From: Clostridium sp. 1001275B_160808_H3
GTDB taxonomy: Bacteria > Bacillota > Clostridia > Clostridiales > Clostridiaceae
Assembly (NCBI RefSeq): GCF_015550425.1
Contig: NZ_JADNAT010000009.1
Location: 62,001-126,000 of the forward strand
DNA: 64,000 bases
Direction: 5' to 3'
The translations under genes and the position numbers were made by a program. The notes below the pieces were generated by a model, which was given only the letters and a program-made list of their open reading frames with translations, ran no database searches and was not told where the DNA came from. How positions within the stretch are numbered: the first letter of the stretch is position 1; every line of letters begins with the position of its first letter. Shown here in pieces: positions 27,073-36,551 of this stretch.

Positions 27073-29268
27073 GTGAATAAGAAGAATTATAGAGATAAAG
27101 CGCTAATGAAAAAAAGAATATCATTAGCGCTTACCGCATTAACGTGTTTATTTGCTCTTTTAATAATTAGACTCTCCTACATAATGATAGTTAAAAGAGG
27201 AGATTATTCAGCAAGGGCTGAAGAACAGTGGACAAGTGAAGTTAAAATTGATGCGAGAAGAGGCAGAATACTTGATAGGAATGGGGTAGAACTTGCAGTA
27301 TCTGCAAATGTTTATAGAGTAGATTTTGACTTAAATTCAATAAGATCACATTTAAGGAAAGAAAATTTAACAAATGATTCCATAGCTCCTAAAATATCAG
27401 AAGCCTTAGAAATGGATGTAGAAAAAGTTTTAAAAAAGCTAAATACAAAGCTACCAAGTGGGGCTAATGCTGGTGCAGCAACATTAGTTAGAAGAATAGA
27501 AAAAGAACAGGCAGATAAAGTTAAAGATTTAAACATACCAGGAGTAATAGTATCGCCAGATACAAAAAGATATTATCCAAATGGAAACTTTTTGGCCCAT
27601 GTTTTAGGTAGTACTAATATTGATGGTCAAGGTTTAACTGGGGTAGAGTTACAGTATAATGATTATTTATCAGGTACTCCAGGACTTCGTATTTCAGAAT
27701 TAGATAAGTATAATGATGAATTACCATATACAATATCCAAATTTACAGCTCCAGTAGATGGAAAGGATGTTACATTAACAATAGATGCTAATTTGCAGTC
27801 TTTTGCGGAGAAAATAGCTGAAAAAGGTTATAAAGATAACCAGGCAAAACAAGTTTCTATAATTATAATGAATCCTAATAATGGTGAAATATTAGCAATG
27901 GTAAATAAACCTGATTTTGATCCAAATAATCCATATGAAGGCGCAGAAAATTATGAAGGTTCAACTACAGGGGAAAAAGTTCAAAAAATGTGGAGAAATC
28001 ATTTAGTAAATGATACTTTTGAACCAGGATCAATTTTTAAAGTTGTAACTATGATTGGAAACTTGGAAGAAGGTCTTGTTAAGGAGTCAGATACATTTAC
28101 TTGTAACGGAAGTTTAAAGGTTGGTCCTCATACTATAAAATGTTGGAAAACGTCAGGTCATGGAACACAAATACTACCAGAAATACTTCAAAACTCATGT
28201 AACGTTGGATTTATGGAAATTGGTAAAAGAATAGGAAAAGAAAAGTTAAATGAGTATATAGCTAAATTAGGCTTTGGTAAAGTTAGTGGAGTTGACTTAC
28301 CAGGAGAAGCAAAGGGAATTGTTAAGAAAACAGAAAATATTAATGAAGCTGATCTTGCAACAATTTCATTTGGTCAAACAAACACAGTAAATGCAATTCA
28401 ATATATGACAGCATTCAATAGTATTGTAAATGGTGGAAAGTTAATCCAACCTCATATAATGAAGGAAGTTGTTTCTAAAGATGAAAATGGAAATGTCGTT
28501 GTTGATAAAACATTTGAACCAAAAGTAACAGAAGTTTTAAGTGAAGAAAATACTGCTATTTTAAGAGATTATTTAGAAAGAGTAGTTTCATATGGAGGTT
28601 CAAGCAAGGCTTACGTTGAAGGATATCATATTGCGGCTAAAACAGGAACAGCTCAAAAAGTTAATCCAAATGGTGGTGGATATGAATCAGGTAAATATAT
28701 ATCTTCCTTAGCAGGATTTGCACCAGCTGATGATCCACAAATTTCAGTGTTTATTTCTATAGATGAACCTGGGACAGGGACTTATTATGCAGGACAAATA
28801 GTAGCTCCACTTGCTAATGAATTATTTACAGATATATTTAATTATATGAACTCAGAAATATCAAAGGATGATATAGATAGTATTGTTAAAGATGTAGTTA
28901 TTCCTGAAATAAGAGGACTTAAAATAGAAGAAGCAAAAAAAATATTAAAAGAATATAATTTAGAGTATAATATCGAAGGAAATGGGTCTATAATAACAAG
29001 TGTGAAGCCTTATCCAGGATACACAGTTAAAGAAAATTCTAAGATTAATATAGACACAGGAGACTCAGAGTCTTATAATAAAAATGTCGTTATGCCTGAT
29101 TTAAGGGGGTACTCCTTAGAGTCTGCATCTAAAATATTAAATGATTTAGGTATAAATTATACATTTGAAGGTGAAGGTGCAATAGTTAAGCAAAGTATTC
29201 CAAAGGGTGAAATGATAATAAAAGGAACGAATGTAAAACTTGTATTAAACGAAGAATATGGAGATTAA
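27073..29268 (+). CDS. spoVD: Class B penicillin-binding protein with PASTA domains (SpoVD/PBP2B)
   Basis: 731 residues from GTG 27073 after GGAGG; the ATG two bases earlier is out of frame. A membrane anchor lies at about 14-38, then the dimerisation domain (RRGRILDRNGVELA), then the transpeptidase with S320-I-F-K323, S375-C-N377 and K523-T-G525. Two PASTA domains end the protein (about 610-665 and 674-730). It cross-links peptidoglycan. Position fits the septal PBP2B/FtsI; PASTA content and clostridial naming fit SpoVD of the spore cortex. It may do both jobs. Confidence 0.92.
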   Translation: MNKKNYRDKALMKKRISLALTALTCLFALLIIRLSYIMIVKRGDYSARAEEQWTSEVKIDARRGRILDRNGVELAVSANVYRVDFDLNSIRSHLRKENLTNDSIAPKISEALEMDVEKVLKKLNTKLPSGANAGAATLVRRIEKEQADKVKDLNIPGVIVSPDTKRYYPNGNFLAHVLGSTNIDGQGLTGVELQYNDYLSGTPGLRISELDKYNDELPYTISKFTAPVDGKDVTLTIDANLQSFAEKIAEKGYKDNQAKQVSIIIMNPNNGEILAMVNKPDFDPNNPYEGAENYEGSTTGEKVQKMWRNHLVNDTFEPGSIFKVVTMIGNLEEGLVKESDTFTCNGSLKVGPHTIKCWKTSGHGTQILPEILQNSCNVGFMEIGKRIGKEKLNEYIAKLGFGKVSGVDLPGEAKGIVKKTENINEADLATISFGQTNTVNAIQYMTAFNSIVNGGKLIQPHIMKEVVSKDENGNVVVDKTFEPKVTEVLSEENTAILRDYLERVVSYGGSSKAYVEGYHIAAKTGTAQKVNPNGGGYESGKYISSLAGFAPADDPQISVFISIDEPGTGTYYAGQIVAPLANELFTDIFNYMNSEISKDDIDSIVKDVVIPEIRGLKIEEAKKILKEYNLEYNIEGNGSIITSVKPYPGYTVKENSKINIDTGDSESYNKNVVMPDLRGYSLESASKILNDLGINYTFEGEGAIVKQSIPKGEMIIKGTNVKLVLNEEYGD

Positions 29269-29287
29269 TTTAGAATATCCCTTTACA

Positions 29288-29322
29288 TTAGCATGTGGGA
29301 CACTCACATGCTAAATTTTTAT
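29288..29322 (+). terminator. Terminator or attenuator between spoVD and murE
   Basis: Arms TTAGCATGTG (29288-29297) and CACATGCTAA (29305-29314) followed by ATTTTTAT. It splits the dcw cluster into at least two transcription segments or permits partial read-through. Confidence 0.85.
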
Positions 29323-29369
29323 ACAAAAGACATAGGGAGTTCTTTTTAGAATATTAAGGAGATGGTGAA

Positions 29370-30821
29370 ATGAAGTTATTAGATTTATTAAAGGGAGTAG
29401 ATTATAAATTATTAGAAGGAACAGTAGAAAAAGAAGTAAATCACATTCAATATGATAGTAGAAAAGTAAATGAAGGTGACTTATTCGTATGTCTTACGGG
29501 TTTCGAAGTTGATGGACATAATTATGCAAATAAAGCTATAGAAGCAGGGGCAAAAGTAATACTTTGTGAGAAAAAAATAGATATAAAAAGTAAAGATATA
29601 ACAGTTCTTCTTGTTGAGGAAGGAAGAAAAGCGCTTGCTACGATGTCAGCAAATTATTATGGTCATCCAACAAAAGCTTTAAAATTAATAGGTGTTACAG
29701 GTACAAATGGTAAAACTACAACAGTATATTTACTAAAATCAATGCTTGAGAAAGCAGGGAAGAAAGTAGGTCTTGTTGGAACAATAGCTAATTATATTGG
29801 AGAAAATAAGCTTAAATCTGAAAGAACTACTCCTGAATCATTAGAACTTCAAAAATTATTTAAGGATATGGTAGATGCGAATTGTGAGTATTGTGTTATG
29901 GAGGTTTCATCACATTCATTACAGCTAGATAGAGTTTATGGTTGTGAGTTTGAAGTTGGAATATTTACAAACTTAACAAGAGATCATTTAGATTTCCATA
30001 AATCTTTTGATAATTATTACAATGCAAAATTTAAATTGTTTGAAAGAAGTAAAGCTTGCGTAATAAATGTTGATGATGATTTTGGATATAGAGTGTTAAA
30101 AGATGTTGAAAAATTAGAAAATAAGAAAATCAAAACTTATTCAATAAAAAATAATAGTGACTTTAAAGCATCAGATCTTATGTTAAAAGAAGGAGATATA
30201 CATTTTAAAATAAATGGAGAAGAATTCAATTCAGTTTTACCAGGAGAATATAATGTATATAATGCTTTAGGTGCAGTAGGCGCAATGAGTATTTTAGGAA
30301 TTAGCAATGAGTCAATAAGGAAAGGCTTATTAGATGTTGTTGTACCAGGTAGATGCGAAAGAATAGGTTATAAATATGACATACCTTATGACATAATAAT
30401 AGATTTTGCGCATACTCCTGATGGATTAAAAAATATTTTAGAAACATTAAAAGGATTTACTAAAAATAGATTAATAGCTGTATATGGATGTGGTGGAGAT
30501 AGAGATAAGGTAAAGAGAGCTGAGCTTGGAAGGATTGGAACAGAACTTGCAGATTTAGCTATAATTACATCAGATAATCCTAGGGAAGAAGATCCGATGG
30601 CAATTATAAAAGAAATAGTTGCAGGTATTACAAAATCAAATTATTTAGCGATTGAAAATAGAGTGGAAGCAATTAAGCTTGCCCTTGGAATGGCTGAAGA
30701 AGGCGATGTAGTTGTTTTAGCTGGTAAGGGTCATGAAAATTATCAAATCACAAGTGAAGGTGTAATTCATTTTGATGAAAGAGAAGTAGTAGATGAAATT
30801 TTAATAAGTAAGAAGAAATAA
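29370..30821 (+). CDS. murE: UDP-MurNAc-tripeptide synthetase MurE (meso-DAP adding)
   Basis: 483 residues with the three Mur ligase domains. The ATP loop GTNGKTTT starts at residue 111; the central domain has MEVSSHSLQLDRV. The acid-recognition loop reads D402-N-P-R405, the signature of enzymes that add meso-diaminopimelate rather than lysine. So the wall is of the DAP type, in agreement with dapF in this window. Cytosolic step of peptidoglycan synthesis. Ribosome site AAGGAGATGG; murF follows at once. Confidence 0.97.
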   Translation: MKLLDLLKGVDYKLLEGTVEKEVNHIQYDSRKVNEGDLFVCLTGFEVDGHNYANKAIEAGAKVILCEKKIDIKSKDITVLLVEEGRKALATMSANYYGHPTKALKLIGVTGTNGKTTTVYLLKSMLEKAGKKVGLVGTIANYIGENKLKSERTTPESLELQKLFKDMVDANCEYCVMEVSSHSLQLDRVYGCEFEVGIFTNLTRDHLDFHKSFDNYYNAKFKLFERSKACVINVDDDFGYRVLKDVEKLENKKIKTYSIKNNSDFKASDLMLKEGDIHFKINGEEFNSVLPGEYNVYNALGAVGAMSILGISNESIRKGLLDVVVPGRCERIGYKYDIPYDIIIDFAHTPDGLKNILETLKGFTKNRLIAVYGCGGDRDKVKRAELGRIGTELADLAIITSDNPREEDPMAIIKEIVAGITKSNYLAIENRVEAIKLALGMAEEGDVVVLAGKGHENYQITSEGVIHFDEREVVDEILISKKK

Positions 30822-30836
30822 TTAGAGGTGGATGAA

Positions 30837-32198
30837 TTGGAATTATCTTTAAATGAACTTTTAGAAGCCGTGAGTGGTGAATTAATAGTTAAAGGAAAAA
30901 CTGATTTCAATAGAGTTTGTATTGATACAAGAAAAATAGAAAAGAACAATATATATTTTGCTATAAAAGGCGAAAGGTTTAATGGAAATAAATTTGTTGT
31001 GGAAGCTTTTTCAAAAGGAGCTTCTATAGCAATAGTTGATGAAATATTATTTGATGTAAATAACACCCAAAATCTGCAAACAATAATAAAAGTTGAAGAT
31101 ACTGAGAAAGCTTTACTAAATCTTGCTCATTATTATAGAAAGAAGCTAGGTGTAAAAGTTGTTGGAGTTACTGGATCATGTGGAAAAACATCTACAAAGG
31201 ACTTGATTGCTGCTTTTTTAAGCGAGAAATACAATGTCTTTAAGACTAAAGGAAATTTCAACAATCAAATAGGCTTGCCTCTTATGATTTTAGAACTTGA
31301 TAATTCCATAGATGTAGCTGTTTTAGAGATGGGAATGAGTAACTTAGGTGAAATAGATGTTCTTGCAAATTGTGCAAGACCGGATATAGCAGTTATCACA
31401 AATATAGGATTATCTCATATAGAAAATTTAAAAACTCAAGAAAATATATTAAAAGCTAAGAGTGAAATATTTAATTATTTTGATGAAACAAACACTCTTA
31501 TAATAAATGGAGAAGATGAAAATTTATTAAAAATAAAAGATAAGTGTTTTGAAATTCTAAAAATTGGTTATAATCATGAATATGATGTATGTGCATTTAA
31601 TATTATACTAGAGGAAGATAAAACAACATTTACAGTTAAAGATAAAAATGAAGAGAGTATATTTACAATTCCTATGGCGGGGAAGCATAATATATTAAAT
31701 TCAATGATTGCTATAGGGGTAGCTAAAAAATTAAATGTTACTTTTGATGAAATGAAAAAAGGTATAAAAAATTTAGAAGCTACATCAATGAGGCTACAAG
31801 TTATTAAGAAAAATAAAATAACAATTATAAATGATTGTTATAATGCTAGCCCGGATTCAATGAAATCTTCAATGGATGTACTTAGTACTTATAAAATAGG
31901 AAGAAAAATAGCTATACTTGGGACTATGAATGAATTAGGTGAAGAAGCTGTAAAGTCACATATCGAAGTAGGAAACTATGCTTTAAATAAAGTTGATTTA
32001 TTAATAGCAATAGGAGAATACAAAGATTGTTTTAAAAAAGGATTTACAGAAGAAAATATCATTACTTTTACTACAAAAGAAGAATGTATAGATAAATTAG
32101 ATACTATAATAAAAGAAAATGATGTAGTTTTAGTAAAGGCTTCAAGAGGTATGAAGTTTGAAGATATAGTTAGTTCATTAGAAGAAGTCTCAATATAA
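30837..32198 (+). CDS. murF: UDP-MurNAc-tripeptide--D-Ala-D-Ala ligase MurF
   Basis: 453 residues from TTG 30837. The GTG at 30828 is part of the ribosome site GAGGTGG (30825-30831) and so cannot be served by it; TTG 30837 sits five bases after that site. ATP loop G113-S-C-G-K117-T-S-T, central EMGMSNLGEID and C-terminal NDCYNASPDSM motifs are typical. It adds D-Ala-D-Ala to complete the pentapeptide. Coupled to murE 15 bases upstream. Confidence 0.96.
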   Translation: MELSLNELLEAVSGELIVKGKTDFNRVCIDTRKIEKNNIYFAIKGERFNGNKFVVEAFSKGASIAIVDEILFDVNNTQNLQTIIKVEDTEKALLNLAHYYRKKLGVKVVGVTGSCGKTSTKDLIAAFLSEKYNVFKTKGNFNNQIGLPLMILELDNSIDVAVLEMGMSNLGEIDVLANCARPDIAVITNIGLSHIENLKTQENILKAKSEIFNYFDETNTLIINGEDENLLKIKDKCFEILKIGYNHEYDVCAFNIILEEDKTTFTVKDKNEESIFTIPMAGKHNILNSMIAIGVAKKLNVTFDEMKKGIKNLEATSMRLQVIKKNKITIINDCYNASPDSMKSSMDVLSTYKIGRKIAILGTMNELGEEAVKSHIEVGNYALNKVDLLIAIGEYKDCFKKGFTEENIITFTTKEECIDKLDTIIKENDVVLVKASRGMKFEDIVSSLEEVSI

Positions 32199-32199
32199 C

Positions 32200-32235
32200 G
32201 AAGGAGGTGAACTGCCTTTATAGGCAGGTACAATG
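32200..32235 (+). promoter_or_regulatory. mraY ribosome site separated from its start by a hairpin
   Basis: A near-ideal site AAGGAGGTGA (32201-32210) is followed by the stem-loop CTGCC-TTTATA-GGCAG (32212-32227) and then the ATG at 32233. An in-frame TAG at 32221 rules out an earlier start. Linear spacing is about 23 bases; folding the hairpin out leaves about seven. This suggests that structure brings the site to the start codon. Confidence 0.65.
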
Positions 32236-33207
32236 GGGGATAAAATAATAGACATATTTACGTCTAACTTAACAATAGGGTTAGTATTAGCATTTATAGT
32301 ATCATTAATACTGGGTCCTATAACTATACCAATGCTTAGAAGATTAAAGTTTGGTCAAAATATAAGAAAAGAAGGGCCTCAAAGCCATCTAAAAAAAGCA
32401 GGAACTCCAACTATAGGGGGAATTATATTTATAATTTCAACAGCAATAGTTATGGTGGTAATGAGATTTAGTCCTACAGATGAAGCAATGATTGCACTAT
32501 ATTCATTACTTGCTTTTGGATTTATAGGATTTTTAGATGATATTCTAAAGATTATAAAGAAACAAAATGAAGGATTAAAAGCATGGCAAAAAATGTTGCT
32601 ATTAATCATTTTCTCAACTGCAATTGCAGTATATGGATATGTTAATTTAGGAACGGCTTTAAGAATACCATTTATAGATACAAAAATTCCACTTGGAATT
32701 CTTTATATTCCTTTTGTAATAGTATACTATGCTGGTGCGACAAATGCAGTAAATTTAACAGATGGATTAGATGGATTAGCATCTACTGTTAGTGTTTTAG
32801 TTTTAACATTTTTTGCAGTTATAGCATTTACAATGAAGCATGAATCATTAGCGGTATTTTCAATTGTATTAGCAGGAGGATTGTTAGGATTTTTAAAGTT
32901 TAATGCATATCCTGCAAAAGTGTTTATGGGTGACACTGGATCTTTAGCAATTGGAGGTGCAATAGCAACTATTGCATTGATTTTAGAATTACCTTTAATA
33001 TTATTTATTGTTGGTGGAATATATGTATTTGAAACTTTATCAGTAATTTTACAAGTTTCATCATACAAGTTAAGAGGAAAAAGATTATTTAAAATGGCAC
33101 CAATTCATCATCATTTTGAGCAAGTAGGATGGAGTGAAACAAAAATCGTTACAGTCTTTGCTATAGTAACTGTAATATTATGCTTTGTAGGATTTATAGC
33201 CCTTTAA
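32233..33207 (+). CDS. mraY: Phospho-MurNAc-pentapeptide transferase MraY
   Basis: 324 residues with about ten membrane spans, the normal size. Conserved parts are [17 protein letters not shown] near residue 45, the Asp pair in [18 protein letters not shown] near residue 175, [12 protein letters not shown] near residue 231 and MAPIHHHFE near residue 290. It moves phospho-MurNAc-pentapeptide onto undecaprenyl phosphate, making lipid I. The start is ATG 32233; see the separate entry on its unusual ribosome site. murD, often next, is missing here; ftsW follows after 22 bases. Confidence 0.97.
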   Translation: MGDKIIDIFTSNLTIGLVLAFIVSLILGPITIPMLRRLKFGQNIRKEGPQSHLKKAGTPTIGGIIFIISTAIVMVVMRFSPTDEAMIALYSLLAFGFIGFLDDILKIIKKQNEGLKAWQKMLLLIIFSTAIAVYGYVNLGTALRIPFIDTKIPLGILYIPFVIVYYAGATNAVNLTDGLDGLASTVSVLVLTFFAVIAFTMKHESLAVFSIVLAGGLLGFLKFNAYPAKVFMGDTGSLAIGGAIATIALILELPLILFIVGGIYVFETLSVILQVSSYKLRGKRLFKMAPIHHHFEQVGWSETKIVTVFAIVTVILCFVGFIAL

Positions 33208-33229
33208 TCACTAGATTGGAGGAGTTTTT

Positions 33230-34348
33230 ATGAGAGAAAAAAAGCCAAAAGTAAGAATGGGCGAAATTGACTATGGTATATTTTATGCTGTTATATTATT
33301 ATTAGCAATAGGGGTAATTATGATATATTCAGCAAGTTCATATTATGCTATGTTTAAAGAGGGCGATAGCATGCTATATTTAAAAAAGCAACTGATTTGG
33401 GCTATTACTGGGTTAGTAGTTATGGTGTTTATTGCCAGTATAGATTATCATAAGCTGAAAAAATTTACTCCTCATCTTTTAATTATAACTATACCGTTAT
33501 TAGTAGCAGTATTTTTCTTTCCAGCAGTAAATGGGGCAAAGAGATGGATACAACTTGGACCATTATCTTTTCAACCATCTGAGCTTACTAAATATGTAGT
33601 AGTTTTATTTTTAGCAATGAGCTTAGATTTAAAGGGAGATGGGGTTAAAAAATTCTGGACTGGTATAGTACCATATTTAGGAGTTGCAGGTTTTTTCGCA
33701 GGTATGATATTATTAGAAAAAAACTTAAGTATAGCAGCTATTATAATGATAGTTACATTTATAATGTTATTTGTAGCAGGTGGAAGAATCCAAGATTTAT
33801 TTGGGAAAGTTGCTCCAGTGTTATTAGTTGCTGTTATGTTTTTTATATTTGGAGAAGATTATAGAAGAGCAAGAATGCTTAACTTTTTAAATCCATGGAA
33901 AGATCCAGCTGGAGATGGTTATCAGTTGATTCAATCATTTTATGCATTAGGAGCTGGAGGAATAACAGGACTTGGTCTTGGACAGTCAAGACAAAAAACA
34001 TTATATATGCCAGAACCACATAATGATTTTATTTTCTCTATTATAGGGGAAGAACTTGGGTTAATTGGATGTTTATTTATAGTTGCATTATTTGTATTCT
34101 TTGTTTGGAGGGGAATTAAAGTTGCCATGAAAGCCAAGGATACTTATGGAACACTTTTATCTATAGGAATAACATCTATAATTGCAGTTCAAGCTATTAT
34201 TAATATTGCGGTTGTAACAGGATCAATGCCTGTAACTGGTGTACCAATGCCTTTTATTAGTTATGGTGGAACATCACTAGTAATAAATATGATGGCAATG
34301 GGAATACTTTTGAACATATCAAGGCAAGTACAAGGAAAAGAAGTATAA
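33230..34348 (+). CDS. ftsW: FtsW/SpoVE family peptidoglycan glycosyltransferase
   Basis: 372 residues with about ten membrane spans, a SEDS protein. Conserved parts are MIYSASSYYAM, KRWIQLGPLSFQPSEL near residue 103, EDYRRARMLNFLNPWKDPAGDGYQ (the active-site loop region) and PVTGVPMPFISYGGTSLVINM near the end. It polymerises lipid II with its cognate class B PBP, most likely the SpoVD-like protein upstream. Whether it is the vegetative FtsW or sporulation SpoVE cannot be told from sequence. Ribosome site GGAGGAG. A strong terminator follows. Confidence 0.93.
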   Translation: MREKKPKVRMGEIDYGIFYAVILLLAIGVIMIYSASSYYAMFKEGDSMLYLKKQLIWAITGLVVMVFIASIDYHKLKKFTPHLLIITIPLLVAVFFFPAVNGAKRWIQLGPLSFQPSELTKYVVVLFLAMSLDLKGDGVKKFWTGIVPYLGVAGFFAGMILLEKNLSIAAIIMIVTFIMLFVAGGRIQDLFGKVAPVLLVAVMFFIFGEDYRRARMLNFLNPWKDPAGDGYQLIQSFYALGAGGITGLGLGQSRQKTLYMPEPHNDFIFSIIGEELGLIGCLFIVALFVFFVWRGIKVAMKAKDTYGTLLSIGITSIIAVQAIINIAVVTGSMPVTGVPMPFISYGGTSLVINMMAMGILLNISRQVQGKEV

Positions 34349-34700
34349 CTATTAAATAAAAAAAGAGTAGGATATTAATAAGATCTTTACTCTTTTTTTA
34401 TTTAATAGTCAGTAAAGTATAATGTTTTAAAGAATAAGTTATATAAATTATTTACTACTTTTAAAATCAATATACGACTTTATACCTTCTTTTATACAGT
34501 TTTAATTTGGTATATACTGATAAATTTCAAGTTACATAATAAGGAAACTAATTAATACACTTTTTTGCAGTTATTAAAATAATTAAAAAAATATTAAATT
34601 ATTATAAAAAATTTAAATTTAGTAAAAATAATAATGAAAAAATACCCAGAAAGTGATATTATTATAGTATGTCATTATATTATGTAAAAGTAGGGGAATT
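34349..34700. other. Intergenic region between ftsW and divIB
   Basis: A 352-base gap. It holds the 19-bp terminator (34351-34406) and then almost pure A/T sequence (about 34,540-34,680) before the divIB ribosome site GGGG at 34692-34696. murG, often located here, is absent. A promoter for the divIB segment is expected, with TATTAT-like boxes near 34,655-34,670, but I cannot place it with certainty. Confidence 0.5.
34351..34406 (+). terminator. Terminator after ftsW
   Basis: Perfect 19-bp arms at 34351-34369 and 34388-34406, A-run on the left arm and T-run on the right, loop of 18 bases. Likely bidirectional. Confidence 0.9.
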
Positions 34701-35450
34701 ATGAATAATAAGTCGAATAAGTTTATAAGAAGAAAAAAGAGGAATAAAATAATTAAGAGATTAATATTGGGTTTATTTGTTATTATAGTCGGTATTATAA
34801 TATTTATATATAAATCTCCAATTTTTAATTTAAAGAAAATAGATATAACTGGTTTAGTTACATTATCTAATGAGAGCTTACAAGAAAACTTGAAATATTA
34901 TATAGGACAAAATATATTTACTATAGATTATAATGAAATAGAAAAAGAGCTAAAAGAAAATCCATATATAAAAGAAATTAAAGTTAATAAAAAGGGAATA
35001 AATTCTTTAAATATAAACATAAAAGAAAATAAAATTGCATATTATTTCGAAAGTGATGGAAAAATAAAAGCTATTAATAATGAAGGGGTAATAGTTGAGG
35101 AATTAGATAAAATGGATGATAGAAACTTAATTAAGCTAACAGGGATTGATTTATCTGGGAAAACCGTTGGAGATAAGATATCAGAGAATATAAATATTCC
35201 AGATACCCTAGAAAAATTTTATAACATAATAGAAGTTATGCCACAAGAGTATATTTTTTCTCAAATAGAAATTGAAAATTTAAATAATATAGTATGTTAT
35301 ATAGGAAATATAGAAATAATGATTGGTGATAGTAGTGACTTGACGGATAAAATGAATTTAGCACTTAATGCTATTGAACAAGGAGTTATTTCAAAAGGTT
35401 ATATTGATATGAGTTTTAATGGGCCAGCAGTTATAAAGCAAATTAACTAG
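34701..35450 (+). CDS. divIB: Cell division protein DivIB/FtsQ
   Basis: 249 residues. Basic cytosolic N-terminus, membrane span at about 22-39 (LILGLFVIIVGIIIFIY), then a POTRA domain beginning SPIFNLKKIDITGLVTLSNESL and a beta domain. DivIB/FtsQ bridges FtsL-DivIC and the septal synthase in the divisome. It opens a second segment of the division cluster with DUF881 and Sbp proteins, an arrangement common in clostridia. Confidence 0.9.
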   Translation: MNNKSNKFIRRKKRNKIIKRLILGLFVIIVGIIIFIYKSPIFNLKKIDITGLVTLSNESLQENLKYYIGQNIFTIDYNEIEKELKENPYIKEIKVNKKGINSLNINIKENKIAYYFESDGKIKAINNEGVIVEELDKMDDRNLIKLTGIDLSGKTVGDKISENINIPDTLEKFYNIIEVMPQEYIFSQIEIENLNNIVCYIGNIEIMIGDSSDLTDKMNLALNAIEQGVISKGYIDMSFNGPAVIKQIN

Positions 35451-35466
35451 ATAAGGGGGAAACTAT

Positions 35467-36186
35467 ATGAAAAGAACTACATCACAAATATTTATAGCTA
35501 TTGTTTGTGCGTTTCTCGGATTTTTGCTTGCACATCAATTTAAGCTGTTGAATGAAAAAAATAAAAGTAATATAGCAACGCAAAATTTAAATATAAATGC
35601 TGAGATAGAAGCTTTAAAGAAGGAAAAAGAAGAATTAGTTAAATCAAATAATAACTTGTCAGAGGAATTAAAACAATTAGAAGAAACAGCAGCTAAGGAA
35701 GGCGAAGTTGAAGCGGAAATAAAAAAACAACTTGACAGTTCAAGAATGAACTTAGGATTACTAGATGTAAAGGGGCCTGGTATAGTTATAACTATAACTT
35801 CTAAAAATAATATATTTGGATCAAATAATTCAACTTCAACTAGAATTATTAGTGAAGAAGAAATAGTTTATATAGTTAATTCTTTAAAATTCGCAAAGGC
35901 AGAGGCTATATCTGTAAATGACTATATAATTACTCCTCAAAGTGGTATTAAAAATTCAGGTAATTGGATTTGGGTAGGGACTGCTGGGAAAATAGATCCA
36001 AATGATAAGATAGTAATAAAGGCCATAGGTGATAAACAAATCTTAAAAAATGCAGTAACTTTTGTTGGAGTGCTAGAGTATGGTGCGCTGCAAAATTATA
36101 ATAGTGAAGTAAAAGAAAGTGATGAAATTATTATAAATAAAACTACACAGTCTCTAAAAAGTGAATTTATTAGACCTGTGGATTAA
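35467..36186 (+). CDS. DUF881 family protein (first copy)
   Basis: 239 residues. Membrane span at about 7-24, then a coiled coil (about 40-85), then the DUF881 domain starting LGLLDVKGPGIVITITSKN and containing AEAISVNDYIITPQSGI. DUF881 proteins are membrane-anchored, face outwards and cluster with division and sporulation genes; no activity is proven. A second DUF881 gene lies 366 bases on, with sbp between. The pair shares the layout but differs widely in sequence. Confidence 0.9.
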   Translation: MKRTTSQIFIAIVCAFLGFLLAHQFKLLNEKNKSNIATQNLNINAEIEALKKEKEELVKSNNNLSEELKQLEETAAKEGEVEAEIKKQLDSSRMNLGLLDVKGPGIVITITSKNNIFGSNNSTSTRIISEEEIVYIVNSLKFAKAEAISVNDYIITPQSGIKNSGNWIWVGTAGKIDPNDKIVIKAIGDKQILKNAVTFVGVLEYGALQNYNSEVKESDEIIINKTTQSLKSEFIRPVD

Positions 36187-36200
36187 AGGAGGGGGATTAT

Positions 36201-36551
36201 ATGATAGCATTTATAGGATTATTGATAGGTGTGCTTTTAGGTTTAATTTTAGACGTAAATATACCAGATACATTATCTCCCTATATGTCTGTTGCAATTT
36301 TAGCTTGCTTAGATTCTGTTTTTGGAGCAGTAAGAGCATCTTTATCAAAAAACTTTAAGTCAGATATATTTATTTCTGGTTTTTTTGGTAATGCAGCTTT
36401 AGCAGCAGGTCTTGCTTACTTAGGAGATAAACTTGGAATTCCAATGTATATAGCAGCGGTTATTGTTTTTGGAGGTAGAATATTTGATAACTTTGCAGTT
36501 ATAAGAAGACTATTAATTGAAAAGTTAAAATCTCGTAAACGAGGTGAATAA
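36201..36551 (+). CDS. sbp: Small basic protein Sbp (DUF1290)
   Basis: 116 residues, three to four membrane helices and a basic tail (EKLKSRKRGE), matching the Sbp/DUF1290 family found in dcw clusters of Firmicutes. Conserved parts are GLLIGVLLGLILDVNIPDTLSPYMSVAILA and FGGRIFDNFAVIRRLLIEKL. Function is unknown. Ribosome site AGGAGGGGG. The following DUF881 gene starts immediately at the stop, implying coupled translation. Confidence 0.93.
   Translation: MIAFIGLLIGVLLGLILDVNIPDTLSPYMSVAILACLDSVFGAVRASLSKNFKSDIFISGFFGNAALAAGLAYLGDKLGIPMYIAAVIVFGGRIFDNFAVIRRLLIEKLKSRKRGE

Noticed and set aside
30828..30836. GTG 30828 as the murF start
   Set aside because: The codon lies within the GAGGTGG ribosome site itself; TTG 30837 has proper spacing.
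34540..34680. Possible replication or RNA element in the A/T-rich stretch before divIB
   Set aside because: Only base composition supports it; no repeats or stable stems beyond the ftsW terminator.
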